NCBI GenBank assembly: GCA_030248065.1
Contig: JASAMV010002350.1
Coordinates: 24,765-88,764, forward strand
DNA length: 64,000 bases
DNA from: Rhynchonema sp. JSB1_4
Lineage: Eukaryota > Nematoda > Chromadorea > Monhysterida > Xyalidae
Reading direction: 5' to 3'
Made by a program: the position numbers and the translations under genes. Of this stretch, positions 23,473 through 39,060 are shown piece after piece (position 1 is the first letter of the stretch; every line of letters starts with the position of its first letter). The notes beneath the pieces were generated by a model. It saw nothing but the letters and a program-made list of their open reading frames with translations. It made no database searches and had not been told where the DNA came from.

Positions 23473-26400
23473 TTTTGGCACACACACAAACTTTTGTATG
23501 TGTGTATGTTTGGTATGGCACTTCTTGTTTTGTTTGTGTGAATTGTGATGTGATTTACGGTCAGGATATGCAAGTACACAACGCAATAGTTCCGCTAATT
23601 AGGCTGGTATTGTGGGAGGCGACCATCTGAGTCACACACAGTAGTACTTGGCGTCATTTTCATCAGCGACCACACGGAAACTACGCTATTGCGAAAGGGA
23701 AAGAACAAAATGTGTGCTCTTTTTGAGAAAAATGTCCCATTTGCATGAGATTAGAAAGCTTAGCCGCTTGTAATAGACGGATCTTGACTGAATAGTCGCT
23801 TTCTTATGGGCGTACATTGTATACTCTTTGACTTTTAAGATGTATTGACTGCATAACGCACTATGTCAGGCAATCCGATAAAGACCTACAGTATGTAACT
23901 ACAGATGGGTCCATTATGGCGCAAGAAACAATGCGCCATGTCTGGATGTGGGATACTTAATTCAGCATGAAATTTAAATTTCGCTATATTTGAAGAAAAT
24001 CGGTCAACAGACTACACGAGTAGGCTTCATTCTTAAGAAAAAGGGGTTTCAAAGAGACCCGCGACAGTAATCCAGGGCATGAGCCACATCATTTTGCCAT
24101 GGAGTTACACTGTTAGTAACTATGTACACATATACATGTTTTGAGTACCCGGCAAGCAGAGGCCACCAGAACGTGTGCCAATGCCAAACACCGGCCAAAA
24201 ATAGCCAGTTGCCCGTTTTCCCCGTTATCAGGCATGGAAAACAGGAATTTTACAATTTTTCCCTTCCCCGTTTCAGGCTAATGAGAATAAATAATTGGGG
24301 TTTAGTTATTAGACGTTAGAAACATACAGTACATAATACATGTGTACTTAAAACCAGCAGCAAGGTTTCTGACTTCGAAGGCAATTGCAGAAAATATACA
24401 AACAAAAGTGCTGCGCACTAAAATCAACAGCAAAGATAAAAAACCAAAGAGCTCAACAAACTATCGTGAAACCGAAACTCTAAAAGCGGATCTAATCTTT
24501 TTTATGTTCGAATTGAAATATGCGCACGGCGTGCACTTTGAACTCAAAAAGATCACATACTGTATGTATACTGTCGGCCTACACTCAGTTCCCGTTCTGA
24601 ATCGGGATCCAATAATAAGAAACCGGAACAAAGTTTTGCAACTGCAGATATAGCTCCACAAGACATAGAGACACAAAGACAGCTTCATGTTTGAACCCAG
24701 TCGACTATAACTTAATTTTAACAGTCGCTCTGCACGCAAGTCTGCCCACACTCACAGGGCGCTCTGGGGAAGTTGATGGAAAATTATATTCGGGGCTGCA
24801 AACTTTGACTTTTGCCTATTTCTATCCGGTCAATCATTTTTTGACAGAAAATTCAATTGTGATCTTTTAGCTGTCACGGGTTCGGGCGGGGTTCCTACTC
24901 CAGGAACTGATGAAAAATAGGACGGTTTTGGCCTGTAGGTTCCTGATGATAGGCAGTGTCTTTGATCTTTGTCGTTGTTTGAAGTGCCCCAAACTATTAC
25001 GCACGAGCTCTTGTATATTTAGCGCATCCGAATTCTTGTCAGACTTATATAAGCATGTGCATGTATGTATGTAGGTTCCACTCGGTTCGGGCTTGGATAC
25101 AGATCTCAAATTTGTGGTACTCAAAAACGTTATTTCAAGCAAAGGTTGTAATACTGAACAAAGTGCCGCGTAAAAATAATGTGCGCAAGGCTGGTGGCAG
25201 CCATAGAAACCACAGTAACCACCACACAGGTTAAGTCTGGCCTTCTGTGAACCACACATACTTACATGAAGCAAAGTAAACACTCACACATGAATGACAG
25301 GTTGGGGAACAAGCTTTTATTTGGGATCAGCACAAACCAACATAATGGACTGTGCACGCACTTGAAAGGGGCAAGCGGCTCAAGAGAGGATTTGCCACTT
25401 GTTTTCGAAGTTGCCTGCTTGTCGATCGTATTATAGGGTACATACTTGTTCGGTTGGACACTTTGGGCTGCAAAATGACAGTGAGACAGAAGCGTGTCAT
25501 TTTAGATCATTTGTCGTCCAAATACCGAATATCGTACCGCAATGCATGCATGTACTGCATGTGCTTTTCGGACATGCGGTTCTGGAGGGTGCATAATAAA
25601 AATCTTTTGGTGACGCTCGCGCGCACAAAAGACCCCAGACACGGTCGCCTGCTGCATGGTGCAAACAAAAGTTCATCACACCGAAATGCACATGCATGCC
25701 TAAACTTGCTCGCTTTACTCGTCTTTTGCCCCTCGATTAGTCCGTGTGCGCATTGCTAGTGACAGAAAGCAAAGGATTCAAACGTGAGCAGTGACGGGAA
25801 ATTTTACACTGCACACGGCCAAGTTACCAGCACGGCTGTGGACTGTGCACGTCAGCCACCAGTGTTTATTGTTTCCAGTGTAATGCGACCGTCCGGTGCA
25901 CTCGCACTGACCGAGCTGGTGCTGCGCCCGTCTGAGAAAATGGCTGGAAACGGGTGACAAAAAAGCTGTATTGTTGTACAATTAACGCACGAAAAACTTT
26001 GCCTTGATCTTCCATCAGTAACAGTGCAAGTTGGTTGCATGATCCGAGCCAGCAGCAGCGTTTATGCGTTTCACCACCAAAACGAGGAGGGGGTGGACAA
26101 GCAGCACAACAAAGCAGCAGCCAAATAGGCGCGGTCGCAAGCAGGCATTATTTTTATGAAGTGCTCTGCTGCTCCCTTTGCCATGGCTCCATCTATATTC
26201 GATGGCCTGACCACCCAGCTCTCAATATAAGTCCCCATGGGTGCATAAAAACAAACGAAGACACAAACAAAAATAGATATAAGGAAGCAAGCGCACGCAA
26301 ACTTTCCACTGCTCGGCACTACTCTACTGATATGTTTGCTTGTTGCTTTTCGTCTCTATCTCGGCCGCTTCTCAGCAATAAAGACATGTACACATACACT

Positions 26401-27047
26401 GGGTGGAATTTCCGAAACGATGTAAACGTCAGTGTTGGCTGTAAAGGTCGGTGTGAGTTCGGTATAAACACGAAACATTGCCTACTGTTAACATGGTATG
26501 TTTCGTGCTCAAACCGAGCTTACACCGACCAAGCTTTCGATATCGAGCTTACACGGACATTTATGACCAACTGACGTTTATAACACCGTTTCGAAATTAC
26601 CAGCCTTTGAAAGGGTATGATCAGGGCACGAAGTCCAAACGTCCTAATGGACGCTGCATTTTGGGCACTCAGCGTGAAACATCTGACGTTTCAGTGCTGG
26701 GACTGCCACCAATTGGGTACCCCTATGATTTTCTTGTACGATTCACATCAGGCTTCAAGGTATCAGGGCTTGGAAATAATGTTTGACAACAAAAAGTGTT
26801 GGAACCATCGAAAACGAATCGGTCGGTGGATATCGCAGTAAGACAACAAGTCATCACTCGCAGCTCATTGGCCTTGATCACGCAGGCAATTTATGACACT
26901 ACGTTTATTATCATGCGAATCGAATTGAAATATGATACGCGAAGTAAAAGAACAAAGTAAAAAAGTGTTGATTTTCAATTGGGGGGCTGATAATCCCTCT
27001 AAAACTGTATGTGACAGCCAGGCTTCCTGTTCTGTCGACTTGTATAT
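23473..27047. other. Intergenic between the K2P 5' end and the PhyH 3' end
   Basis: About 3.6 kb with no gene I can support. It contains a MITE (26403-26604) and scattered short open frames without domains. The K2P promoter should lie just above 23472. An AATAAA on the minus strand near 26905 could serve the PhyH gene. Confidence 0.5.
26403..26604. mobile_element. MITE of the GTGTAAA family, copy 2
   Basis: Ends TGGAATTTCCGAAACGATG and CACCGTTTCGAAATTACCA. The interior has AACACGAAACATT and its inverted partner, as in the copies at 416-604 and 43367-43553. Confidence 0.7.
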
Positions 27048-29235
27048 TCACTTGTGCTTGTTGCCCCTCACATCGAGAAATCGCCGTTTCTGCATTGTGT
27101 AATCGTCGCATTCTTTGATCGCGTTCGCATCGTGTTCGTGTAGTTCGTATTCACCGTTCAATGCATTGAACACCTGCGTGGGTGATGTTTCACACGTTAG
27201 GTATTAGAATATGCGCATCGATCAGTATCGGTGCATGCATTACTTTGGTAATGCTGCCTGCTATTCAAACAATCATATTCGTATCCCGAAAAGTGATTCT
27301 AAAAACTTGTCCGGAAACTCACCGGATATTCACCCCTGATGTTGACGACCTTTGCCAGTTCTGGCACAATTCCATTCGAGCGCGCCACAAAGTTGAATAT
27401 GATGTTCGCCCGTGCGTGTTCACTGCATAGTTGCCCGCACATTTACGTATAGAATGACTCAAAAGTTCATCAGTTTCATAACATGTAGGTAACCTGTAGT
27501 TACCGTCACTTTTGTGTGGCATGTTTCCGTGGAAGAACACAGCGTCCCCGGCGTTCAGATCCACGTGCAGAAGAAGGTTCTCCTGAAATTGTAGGGGCAT
27601 GGATGGATATCAGATAACGATTAGTATAACCTTTCATAGAGCATGTGGCCATTGCTGCAGACTTTATGAAATAAATACAAAAAGATACCCTATTTTCCTC
27701 CAATAGTTTAAGACTAATTGTTTAGCCGTCCACTCAAGTCGTCAACAACGCTGACAGGCCAAAGCGGGCCTTAGTGGGCAAAATGGGCGCATTGGCCTGC
27801 GTTGACGACCAGCAACGTTTACTATGTGCGTTAGCCGCATGAAAATCAAGCCCGGATTTTCTATCGGTGAGGGGGATTGTGTTTCTATGGGGTTCACTCA
27901 CGGCTATGATCTTATCGATTGCCTCCTTCACCAGTGTTGACTGTCCGGCTTCGTTGTCCTTGTGTTCCGGTCGTCCGTACTTGTGGCCACGTTCAATAAT
28001 CTTTCAAAATTTATTTCGGTTGTACATTTTTATGTTTACGACTCGCGAACTATTATTTCAAATACTTGATTTTTTAAATTCTTGACTTTGTTCTCGTTCA
28101 AAAAACCAAATTCGAATCGCATTAATTATACCTGAATACCACCGTTTTCTCGATCACTTTTGGTCAGCGCAATAATGACCGTAATGAAGTCGTACCTCTC
28201 GAACCAGTGACTGAAGAACAATCATGCAGGATCATCTGTATGATTTTTCTAAAAACCCAAGGGACAAAAAAGTGTTTTTTATCTACCCGAAATCCTGATG
28301 CCACATCACCTCGCCGCCGGAGTTTGCCTGTTTTCGAACGAACTTGCCGTTGGCCATGTAAAGGTCGCCGGCGTTCAGAATCTTGAGCGAAGATGAGAAA
28401 GTTCTCGCTCAAAAATGTTAATTTGGGCTTTCTTAAAATTGAAAAAAAACTCCAGCTTCAGTCTGAGTTTCTTAATTTGGTATAAAATACCGAACAATGG
28501 CTTACATTCTTGAGAACAACTCGTCAAGGTCAGTCAACTTGCGTCGTCATCCCGGCTCCAATGCATATATATTTCTCGCGCTCATTCAGGGCGCTGCTTG
28601 AGTTGAAGACCAGTGTTGACGACAAAACAATTAGCCCCAAAATAACCTGTTTAGCCAATCCTGCCACCTTAGCGTTGCCTGACAGTCGTCCGATCATGTC
28701 TGTACCAGGCTCAATCCATTGATTCTGTATTATTTATTGATCAATTCTTATTAATCGATTATTTGATTTTTATCGCTCATCTATTTTTTTTTCAAATGCA
28801 AACTCCGTTTGTCTGATTTGTAACCTGACTATAAGCCGTCTTCGCAAAGTCGTTGACGATAAAAGTCGATTTCTGAAATTCGCCCGGCGTCTCCACAAAT
28901 GTACGGTGCAACTTGTCGATCTCCAGTTTGTTGAATAGATTCCTGGTGTGGAATAATAAGAAAACAATTCTTCTAAATTTTAAAATTTAATTGCCACCTG
29001 TTTTTAACCCAACCGGACGATCACAAAACCCCGGTCATTGAAAGTGTCACGCATTTGTGGCTCTATTTGCGGTCTCTGTGCGCCCGTGTCCGTGAACTTG
29101 AAGCTGCCACCTAACAAAAACAAAAAATAGCTGTTTAAAGCTGAAAGTCTCTTTCTTATAATTAAGAATGCATCCGAATCCTTTCATATCAGCAAAACTC
29201 AAGCCTTTTTCAGCGTGAAAGTCTTCGTTTGACAT
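27048..29235 (-). CDS. Phytanoyl-CoA dioxygenase (PhyH) family oxygenase, about 305 aa
   Basis: PhyH enzymes are Fe(II)/2-oxoglutarate oxygenases that hydroxylate lipids or amino acids. Exons: 29199-29235 (tentative), 29014-29110, 28825-28942, 28647-28724, 28287-28381, 28132-28210, 27902-28000, 27494-27582, 27323-27422, 27048-27173; phases agree. The N-terminal part has RGFVIVRNLFNKLEIDKL. The iron triad is visible as His138-x-Asp140 (MWHQDFGHW) and His224 (FFHGNMPHKSD), with Arg235 before NIIFNFVARSNG as the likely 2-oxoglutarate anchor. GIQIIERGHKYGR aligns with the stretch where relatives often have PGSH; here it is ERGH. The overall pattern is closest to the proline-hydroxylase-like branch, but the substrate cannot be assigned. 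The first exon and its donor (GTTTTG) are the weakest part. The stop follows GNKHK. Confidence 0.88.
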
Positions 29236-29995
29236 GCTGATGTTTCAAATAACGATGATGTTAACCACAGACGAATATCTGAAAAGAAAGCGCCTGACTC
29301 TGGGAAAAGGAGCAAACGAGTCTTCTGAACAACACGGTTCGAAGAATGATAACACGTTACGACGGTGCTTTATTACTTTTTTAATAGCTTTTTCCACGCT
29401 TTATATTCTTGTGCATCACGAAAGGTGCGAATTAGCCAAATAAAGTTCAAGTGTTTTGATAAAGTCGTGTGTCACGTGTAGTTTTCGAAAGAACCACGTC
29501 TTATCGGGGATTAAATTTGTTCAGTTTTTCGCATATTGCCTTTTTACGATTTTTATTTATTGTGGACCTTTTTTAAAAACAAAAACATCATGAGAATACA
29601 CATGCGGTGCATGGGAGAATAAAGAACGCACGTAACAGAAGCATACACAACGCACAAGTAATGAATAAAAGCTCGATGCAAATACTGGTATTCCTGACGA
29701 ATATGGGCAGAAGCACGCAAAATATACAAGCTTATTCAAAATATCTACGATTAAGGAAGGCTCATCTAAGCTCACGAACAGTGAAGGAAAATTGGCATTC
29801 AACAGTGCATGTTCAAAACAGACACGAATAAAACATTCCGATCAAAGCAAAATCGAAAACAAGCATAAAAGTGGAACACACACATACTGATACTGAGATA
29901 TTAAGAACTGGCATAAAGACTAAAAATAGAGATCGTTGTACAATAATGTAACTCAGTGAAAAGATTACCTAATGAAACATCAAGCATCAAACACA
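29236..29995. other. Intergenic between PhyH and the LAPTM-like gene
   Basis: A/T-rich, about 760 bp. It should contain the PhyH promoter and the 3' UTR of the next gene. No other feature seen. Confidence 0.5.
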
Positions 29996-31835
29996 TCAAC
30001 ACTTGTCACAGTCCCTGCCACTACTGCCCACATTTGGATACAACAATGGTTTGGCCGGTTCATAAGCAGGCGGTTCACCTTGTTTGTTGTCGTCAACTGG
30101 CTGGGGTGCTGTTGCGTGCACTGGTGCCTGTTCGTAGTTGTCGAAGTAGGCCTGTCGCGCGCCCATGTATTTGTAGGCTTTCAGCACAACGTACCAGAAC
30201 CAAATCTGAATATGAGTACATAGGAGTTTTTGTTTATTTGCAATTGGAATTCTGACATCAAGGTGTTAAATTTGGACCAGTGTGTCGCAAAACGTTTTGT
30301 GAATGGGCTCGGCTACGGAAAACTCAACCGCACCTGAATCGGTCGGGCGGGCTGACTTGTCAATGAAAACATTAGATATGAACATTAGCTTCCGGGTTAC
30401 AACGCAGAGATGCGCACAAAATACCAGGTGATGAAACAGCCAGTACTGAAGGCAGCTATACCATACCTTGGACAGACGTACTGTAGGCTCAGACAGGTTT
30501 TATTTGAAAACCGGCTGTTTTGTCCGTGATATACAAACAACATCAACACAATATAAACTAAAAATACATTAATAATACAATAACACAAAAACACAGAATA
30601 CAATACAATTAAAATACGATGACCACAATGCGCTATTACGCCAACCTGAATAATGAACAGAATCAGTGTCGGGATGGTGAGGATGGCTGAAATCAGCGCG
30701 ACCACCAAGTAGGGCAGCAACAAGCAGCGTTTCTTGGCGTGCAATCCGATCAGCAGCAGAAGCGCGATGGCGAAATCGAACGCGACGATAATGCCGGCCA
30801 CCGTGTAGATCTTGCCTGAAAGTTCAGGGAAATGCTTGCATTTGGATCGAAACAGTCGCTCTCTGTGCCCCTGTTGAACGATGGCATTTTCCCGCAATTT
30901 ACACCTGCTTCCAAACTCAACCGTTACGATCGGTTAAACAATTTCGGAGACAATTTTTTGGAAATCGACTCACAGCACTCACAACTCACACGGTACAGTT
31001 TACACCCTTGAACCACTCTGGCAAAACATTGTGCCCGATAGTTTGGTATCCAAGTTTGCGGTTAATGCCTTATCAACATGACAACAATTTTATGCAACAG
31101 TGCTTCCTGTAGTGACCTAAACTACAGCGTCCCGTCAGGTCACTATAAAATGGAACCACCGACTAAGGTACCGTACCTAAGTTTCATTATGTGACGAGCA
31201 ACCTTTCCCTGCTCAATACTAACGTTGTCCGTCCGGTCCAAACTCCATCCATTGTTTCATTTTGTCCATAAACTCTGCATTCTTGTCCTTCACCCCATTC
31301 TCTTTCATTTGCTCATTCTGTCGTTCCAGCTCTGCGTTCAAATAATCCATGCCGAAGTAGGAACCGACCAATGCTGCAACGCCCAGCAGTGTCGAGATCA
31401 TCTGAAATGACACAGCGTTTTGGACTTATTCGAAAGTCGTAGACGCACATGACCGGAATAGCTTCCGCAGATGACTCACGCGCATCATGTAATACGAGTT
31501 AAGATTTACCAAACAAAGCTGCCCATATTATAAGCTATGTAGAAGCCGTTTTGTTCTCTGTCAGGCTCATTCTCTCAGAGCTAGGGTCAGATTAGGTCTG
31601 CGCAGCCCAGACTTGCGAAAAATAACAGAAACAGTCCACGAACACGATAGCACGATTGTGAAAAAACGTTAGTTGTAAACATTACATTGATGTCTGGAGG
31701 CCATTCCCTCACCTGCAGCCAAGCAATAATTTTTGCGCCGGTCATCACATGACAGCAGCCACAGCAACATCGCCATTTTTTGTCGTGCTTCTCTGGATAT
31801 GAACCTTGACCCGAGTCACTCCCACCACGGCACAT
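29996..31835 (-). CDS. LAPTM-like four-pass membrane protein (model incomplete)
   Basis: Clear exons: 31713-31835, 30646-30815 and 29996-30205. The first starts with Met and ends KWRCCCGCCHVMTGAKII plus a few residues, a Cys-rich stretch running into TM1. The second encodes two strongly hydrophobic helices (IVAFDFAIALLLLIGL; LVVALISAILTIPTLILFII). The third encodes IWFWYVVLKAYKYMGA and a Pro-rich tail containing PPAY before the stop. Cys-rich start, four helices and a PPxY tail fit lysosome-associated LAPTM/Mtp relatives, where PPxY recruits Nedd4-type ligases. The phases of exons 1 and 2 do not match directly (0 against 1), and TM1 is cut short, so a small exon is probably missing between them. 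A small gene on the same strand (31219-31488) lies in that intron. Confidence 0.65.
31219..31488 (-). CDS. Small single-pass membrane protein, about 60-63 aa
   Basis: An exon at 31219-31401, after a TTTCAG acceptor, encodes MISTLLGVAALVGSYFGMDY, then a charged helix rich in Glu, Lys and Gln and a stop after EFGPDGQR. A nine-base leader exon at 31480-31488 (ATGATGCGC followed by GTGAGT) would add MMR in phase. One N-terminal helix plus a charged tail resembles small mitochondrial inner-membrane assembly factors such as the UQCC3 type, but the likeness is weak and no name is assigned. It lies inside the apparent first intron of the LAPTM-like gene, on the same strand. Confidence 0.55.
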
Positions 31836-34321
31836 GATTCATACAATTTACCGAATTTTAGGTGGACTGAAATATGTAATTTTTAGCCAACAATTGCTGT
31901 GCTCCACTAGAATTTGGGCAGTATTTACTTGAATTTGAACAGAGCTTTGTGACAATGCCTCACTATGTCTCTGCCTCCTGATAAAGACTGTCAGATTATG
32001 CAAAAAGGGAAAATTTGTGCGACCGCTAATCAATCGATTATTATCATCAAAAATTATGTTAAATTCCGTACTTTTTATATTATCCAGGTTAGAAGTTGGT
32101 CACGACCAAACTACAGAAAGAACACTGAACTTCCACATTTTTCGCAAGTGACACAACAATACTGTTGAGAGGACAGAAATGTACACAAGTGCAATATCCA
32201 AAACCACATAAAAACCAGTTTTTTTTCATGAAATCTCATGTAGTATGTAAGTGTCGACTATAAGTCAGGCGTGATTTTTATCGCCACCCGTGGGTTTGGC
32301 TATGCTTGGCCTGAATATTGCATTGTGAATAAAGTGCCCATAGAAGTGCGCTTTCTATGGTGGCTTGAAAACACCCGCTTTCAGTCCGATCTCAAGGAGA
32401 ATACTCATGTCGTCAAGTCAAATAGTCAACTCTCATCCCCAATGGCATGTATATATGTACATAAGTGGATACAGCATTAGCTCCAGCCTTATGAGACCAT
32501 ACCAGGAGTTTAAACTCGGCTCAAGATTTTCCACCCAGAGCGTTTGGGCGAACACGCTGAAACGAGAAATACGCGCGGTTTGTGCCAGCGCACCAATTGC
32601 AGAAAGCAATGCGCAACCAAAAACATGAGCTTGCAGCGCTCAGTGTTTTGGTAATGAAGCTTAACGAATGCACGAGCATATACCCCGGTCAGCAACTGTG
32701 GTTGGATTGGCACTGACTCGCGCATACACGTTATCGATCCAAGCTGACTTGTTTTGACTTATTGGCACTTGCCATGGGGCGGGCGGGTGCACAGGTGAGA
32801 ATGTATGTACATAACTGAGGTTTGATGCCCGGTGTGGCACTGTGTGTACCTTAACCGCACATTACAGTACCTGAGTGGCAGCACCATTGAGGTGCTAGGT
32901 TTGACATCGAGTTGTCATAATGTCACATTAGCCTAACACAGCTAACCTGCGTCCGCCCTGCGTGATGTAATGCAAAAAATGAATCCACATGACATGGCAT
33001 ATGTGCCGTTGGTAGTACGGTCTGAGCCACTTGCAACCACGAAAAGTGCCATTTCTCCACAGTACAATTCCAAGCTGCGTTGCGGATTTGGATTGGGCTC
33101 ACAGCGCGTACTGGAGAATCAGAAATGGTCTGTATATTGCTGCCCACCCAACGCCGCGTGCACTGGGTCACGTATATAGTAGCAAACCAGCTTATGGACG
33201 CTTGTAAGCAACAATAAAAATCCCTTTACTGAACCAGTATTGCCAAGCTTCACAAGGCAGGGTCTCCTGATATCTGCATGTTCTTTGGTGTGATTGGTTT
33301 TGCACATGTAATCTATGTGCTTGTTTAAGTAAGCGTGGAGCGGTTAAACCAGCACCTGGAAGGAGAAAAAAGCGCGCGAACGCTGTCCCTCGTATGGTTG
33401 GTTGGCCGAAAATATGCTTCATTCTCGATTCGTGCGAACTGGCATTGTTGGGTGCGTAAAATATGTATGTGATGTTTCAAAGCAAGGAGTGGATACAGAC
33501 GAAGCATGAAAGGGCCTTCAGCGAGAGACAAGTATAATCAGGTCCGAAGGGCTTTTACTATTTTGAATGACAAAAAAGCGTGTTGTTGTGGCCTCAACTG
33601 GCCTTATATTTTCTCAATTTCTTGGCATAGTTGTCTGACCACACGTCAGATTTATTCGCGACACAACAACAAGCACAGATCACATGGTGACGAGCAACAA
33701 ACGGAAATGTTCCACAAAACCAGGTAGTACCTATGCACTTATGTAGGTGTGCCCAACTCAAGACCTGTTCACATCTGAAAGACAAATTGCTCGTAAATGC
33801 AACGATATCAACAAAAGTGAGAATTAATAAGAATTTACATACTCGCATACACACAAACGGAGAGAGGATCGGATGGAGAGAGAGAGGCAACAATATAAGT
33901 GGTTTTTGGGATGAAACAGTGGTGAAGGAAAGCAGCGGGCTGGTTTTGGAGAGCGGTATCAACTTTACGGCCATTCGTGTTGCATCCATGATTACGGTTG
34001 GACTACGGCAAAGCATGTGGACAAATATTGTCAAGAACCGTATTCTGCGATCGATCTGTAGCAGTTCATGTTCGACCAGCGTAAAATTGTTCGCTCTCTG
34101 CAGGTGAACGACTTTTACGCTGGTCGAAATCAGGGAGCCGACTATTGTCGCAAAATTCGAATCATACAAAATTTGTCTGTGCCAATTCGTAGAAAAAACC
34201 GTCGTCATACTCGCAGCACTGCTATTCCTTCAAATTTCACGCTGTCACAATCTAGAGTGAAAAACAGTCCGCTAGTCTCAGCACGCTGTTCCACCGACCA
34301 CCCGACCCAATTACATGTACA
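31836..34321. other. Intergenic, no gene recognised
   Basis: About 2.5 kb with no domain-bearing frame. A 204-codon minus-strand open frame at 33594-34208 looks like chance: no family, and it crosses a perfect hairpin (34071-34128). Confidence 0.45.
34071..34128. repeat. Perfect 16-bp hairpin
   Basis: TTCGACCAGCGTAAAA at 34071-34086 is repeated inverted at 34113-34128 around a 26-base loop, with partial pairing (TTGTTCGC / GTGAACGA) extending into the loop. Variants of the arm (CTTTCACGCTGGTCAAAA) occur near 53729-53746, so it is likely a mobile-element remnant. Confidence 0.7.
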
Positions 34322-38531
<4,210 letters not shown>

Positions 38532-38594
38532 TGTGCTGAGTCGTGTCGCTTCCTACTCTCTGTTGCGGCACACCTGAAATGTAGATGAAGACCA

Positions 38595-39060
38595 AGTGCT
38601 CGAACGGGCTCCAGATCTCGAATCCATATCCCGAGCATTACAATCCCGATAAAATCCCGATTAATTTTCCGAATCTCGATCCCGATTCGGCATTCCGCTA
38701 GAAGTAGAGTTGTATCACGTTTGTACGTTACAAAAACAAGTATATCTATACTACTAAAACAGGAAGGCGCATGTATGTCTGTGGCCCCCTCCCTCGGAAG
38801 GGCGGACGGGTCAATTTTTACGGGTAGCTTTGGGTATGCTAACGGGTCTTCGGGGGTGGGGGGCACGGCGCGGGCGCGGCGCTGTAGCCGGGCCGTAGGC
38901 ACGGGTCCCGTCTAGTAACAGAAATGGGAAAGAAAAATGGTCGAGTTTGGAGTCATTTTTGCTGTGCGTGACCCAATAATCCCGATCACCGTTATCAAAC
39001 CCGGGTACTGGTCCGGAAAATTTCGATCCCGTTAAGAAGTCACGATCCCGTTCGAGCACT
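38595..39060. mobile_element. TIR element with an inserted Helitron
   Basis: AGTGCTCGAACGGG at 38595 is matched inverted by CCCGTTCGAGCACT ending at 39060. Subterminal regions on both sides repeat CCCGAT motifs. The middle is interrupted by the mini-Helitron at 38745-38915. Confidence 0.65.
38745..38915 (+). mobile_element. Complete 171-bp non-autonomous Helitron
   Basis: Begins TCTATACTACTAAAACAGGA right after an A and ends CGTCTAG right before a T, so it sits between A and T with no target duplication, as Helitrons do. A small hairpin (CCGT-AGGC-ACGG) lies 9 bp before the end. The interior is GC-rich. 5' and 3' ends of the same family recur at 8213 and about 7637. Confidence 0.88.

Noticed and set aside
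33594..34208. 204-codon minus-strand open frame
   Set aside because: No recognisable domain, crosses a perfect 16-bp hairpin, and has no splice or regulatory context.
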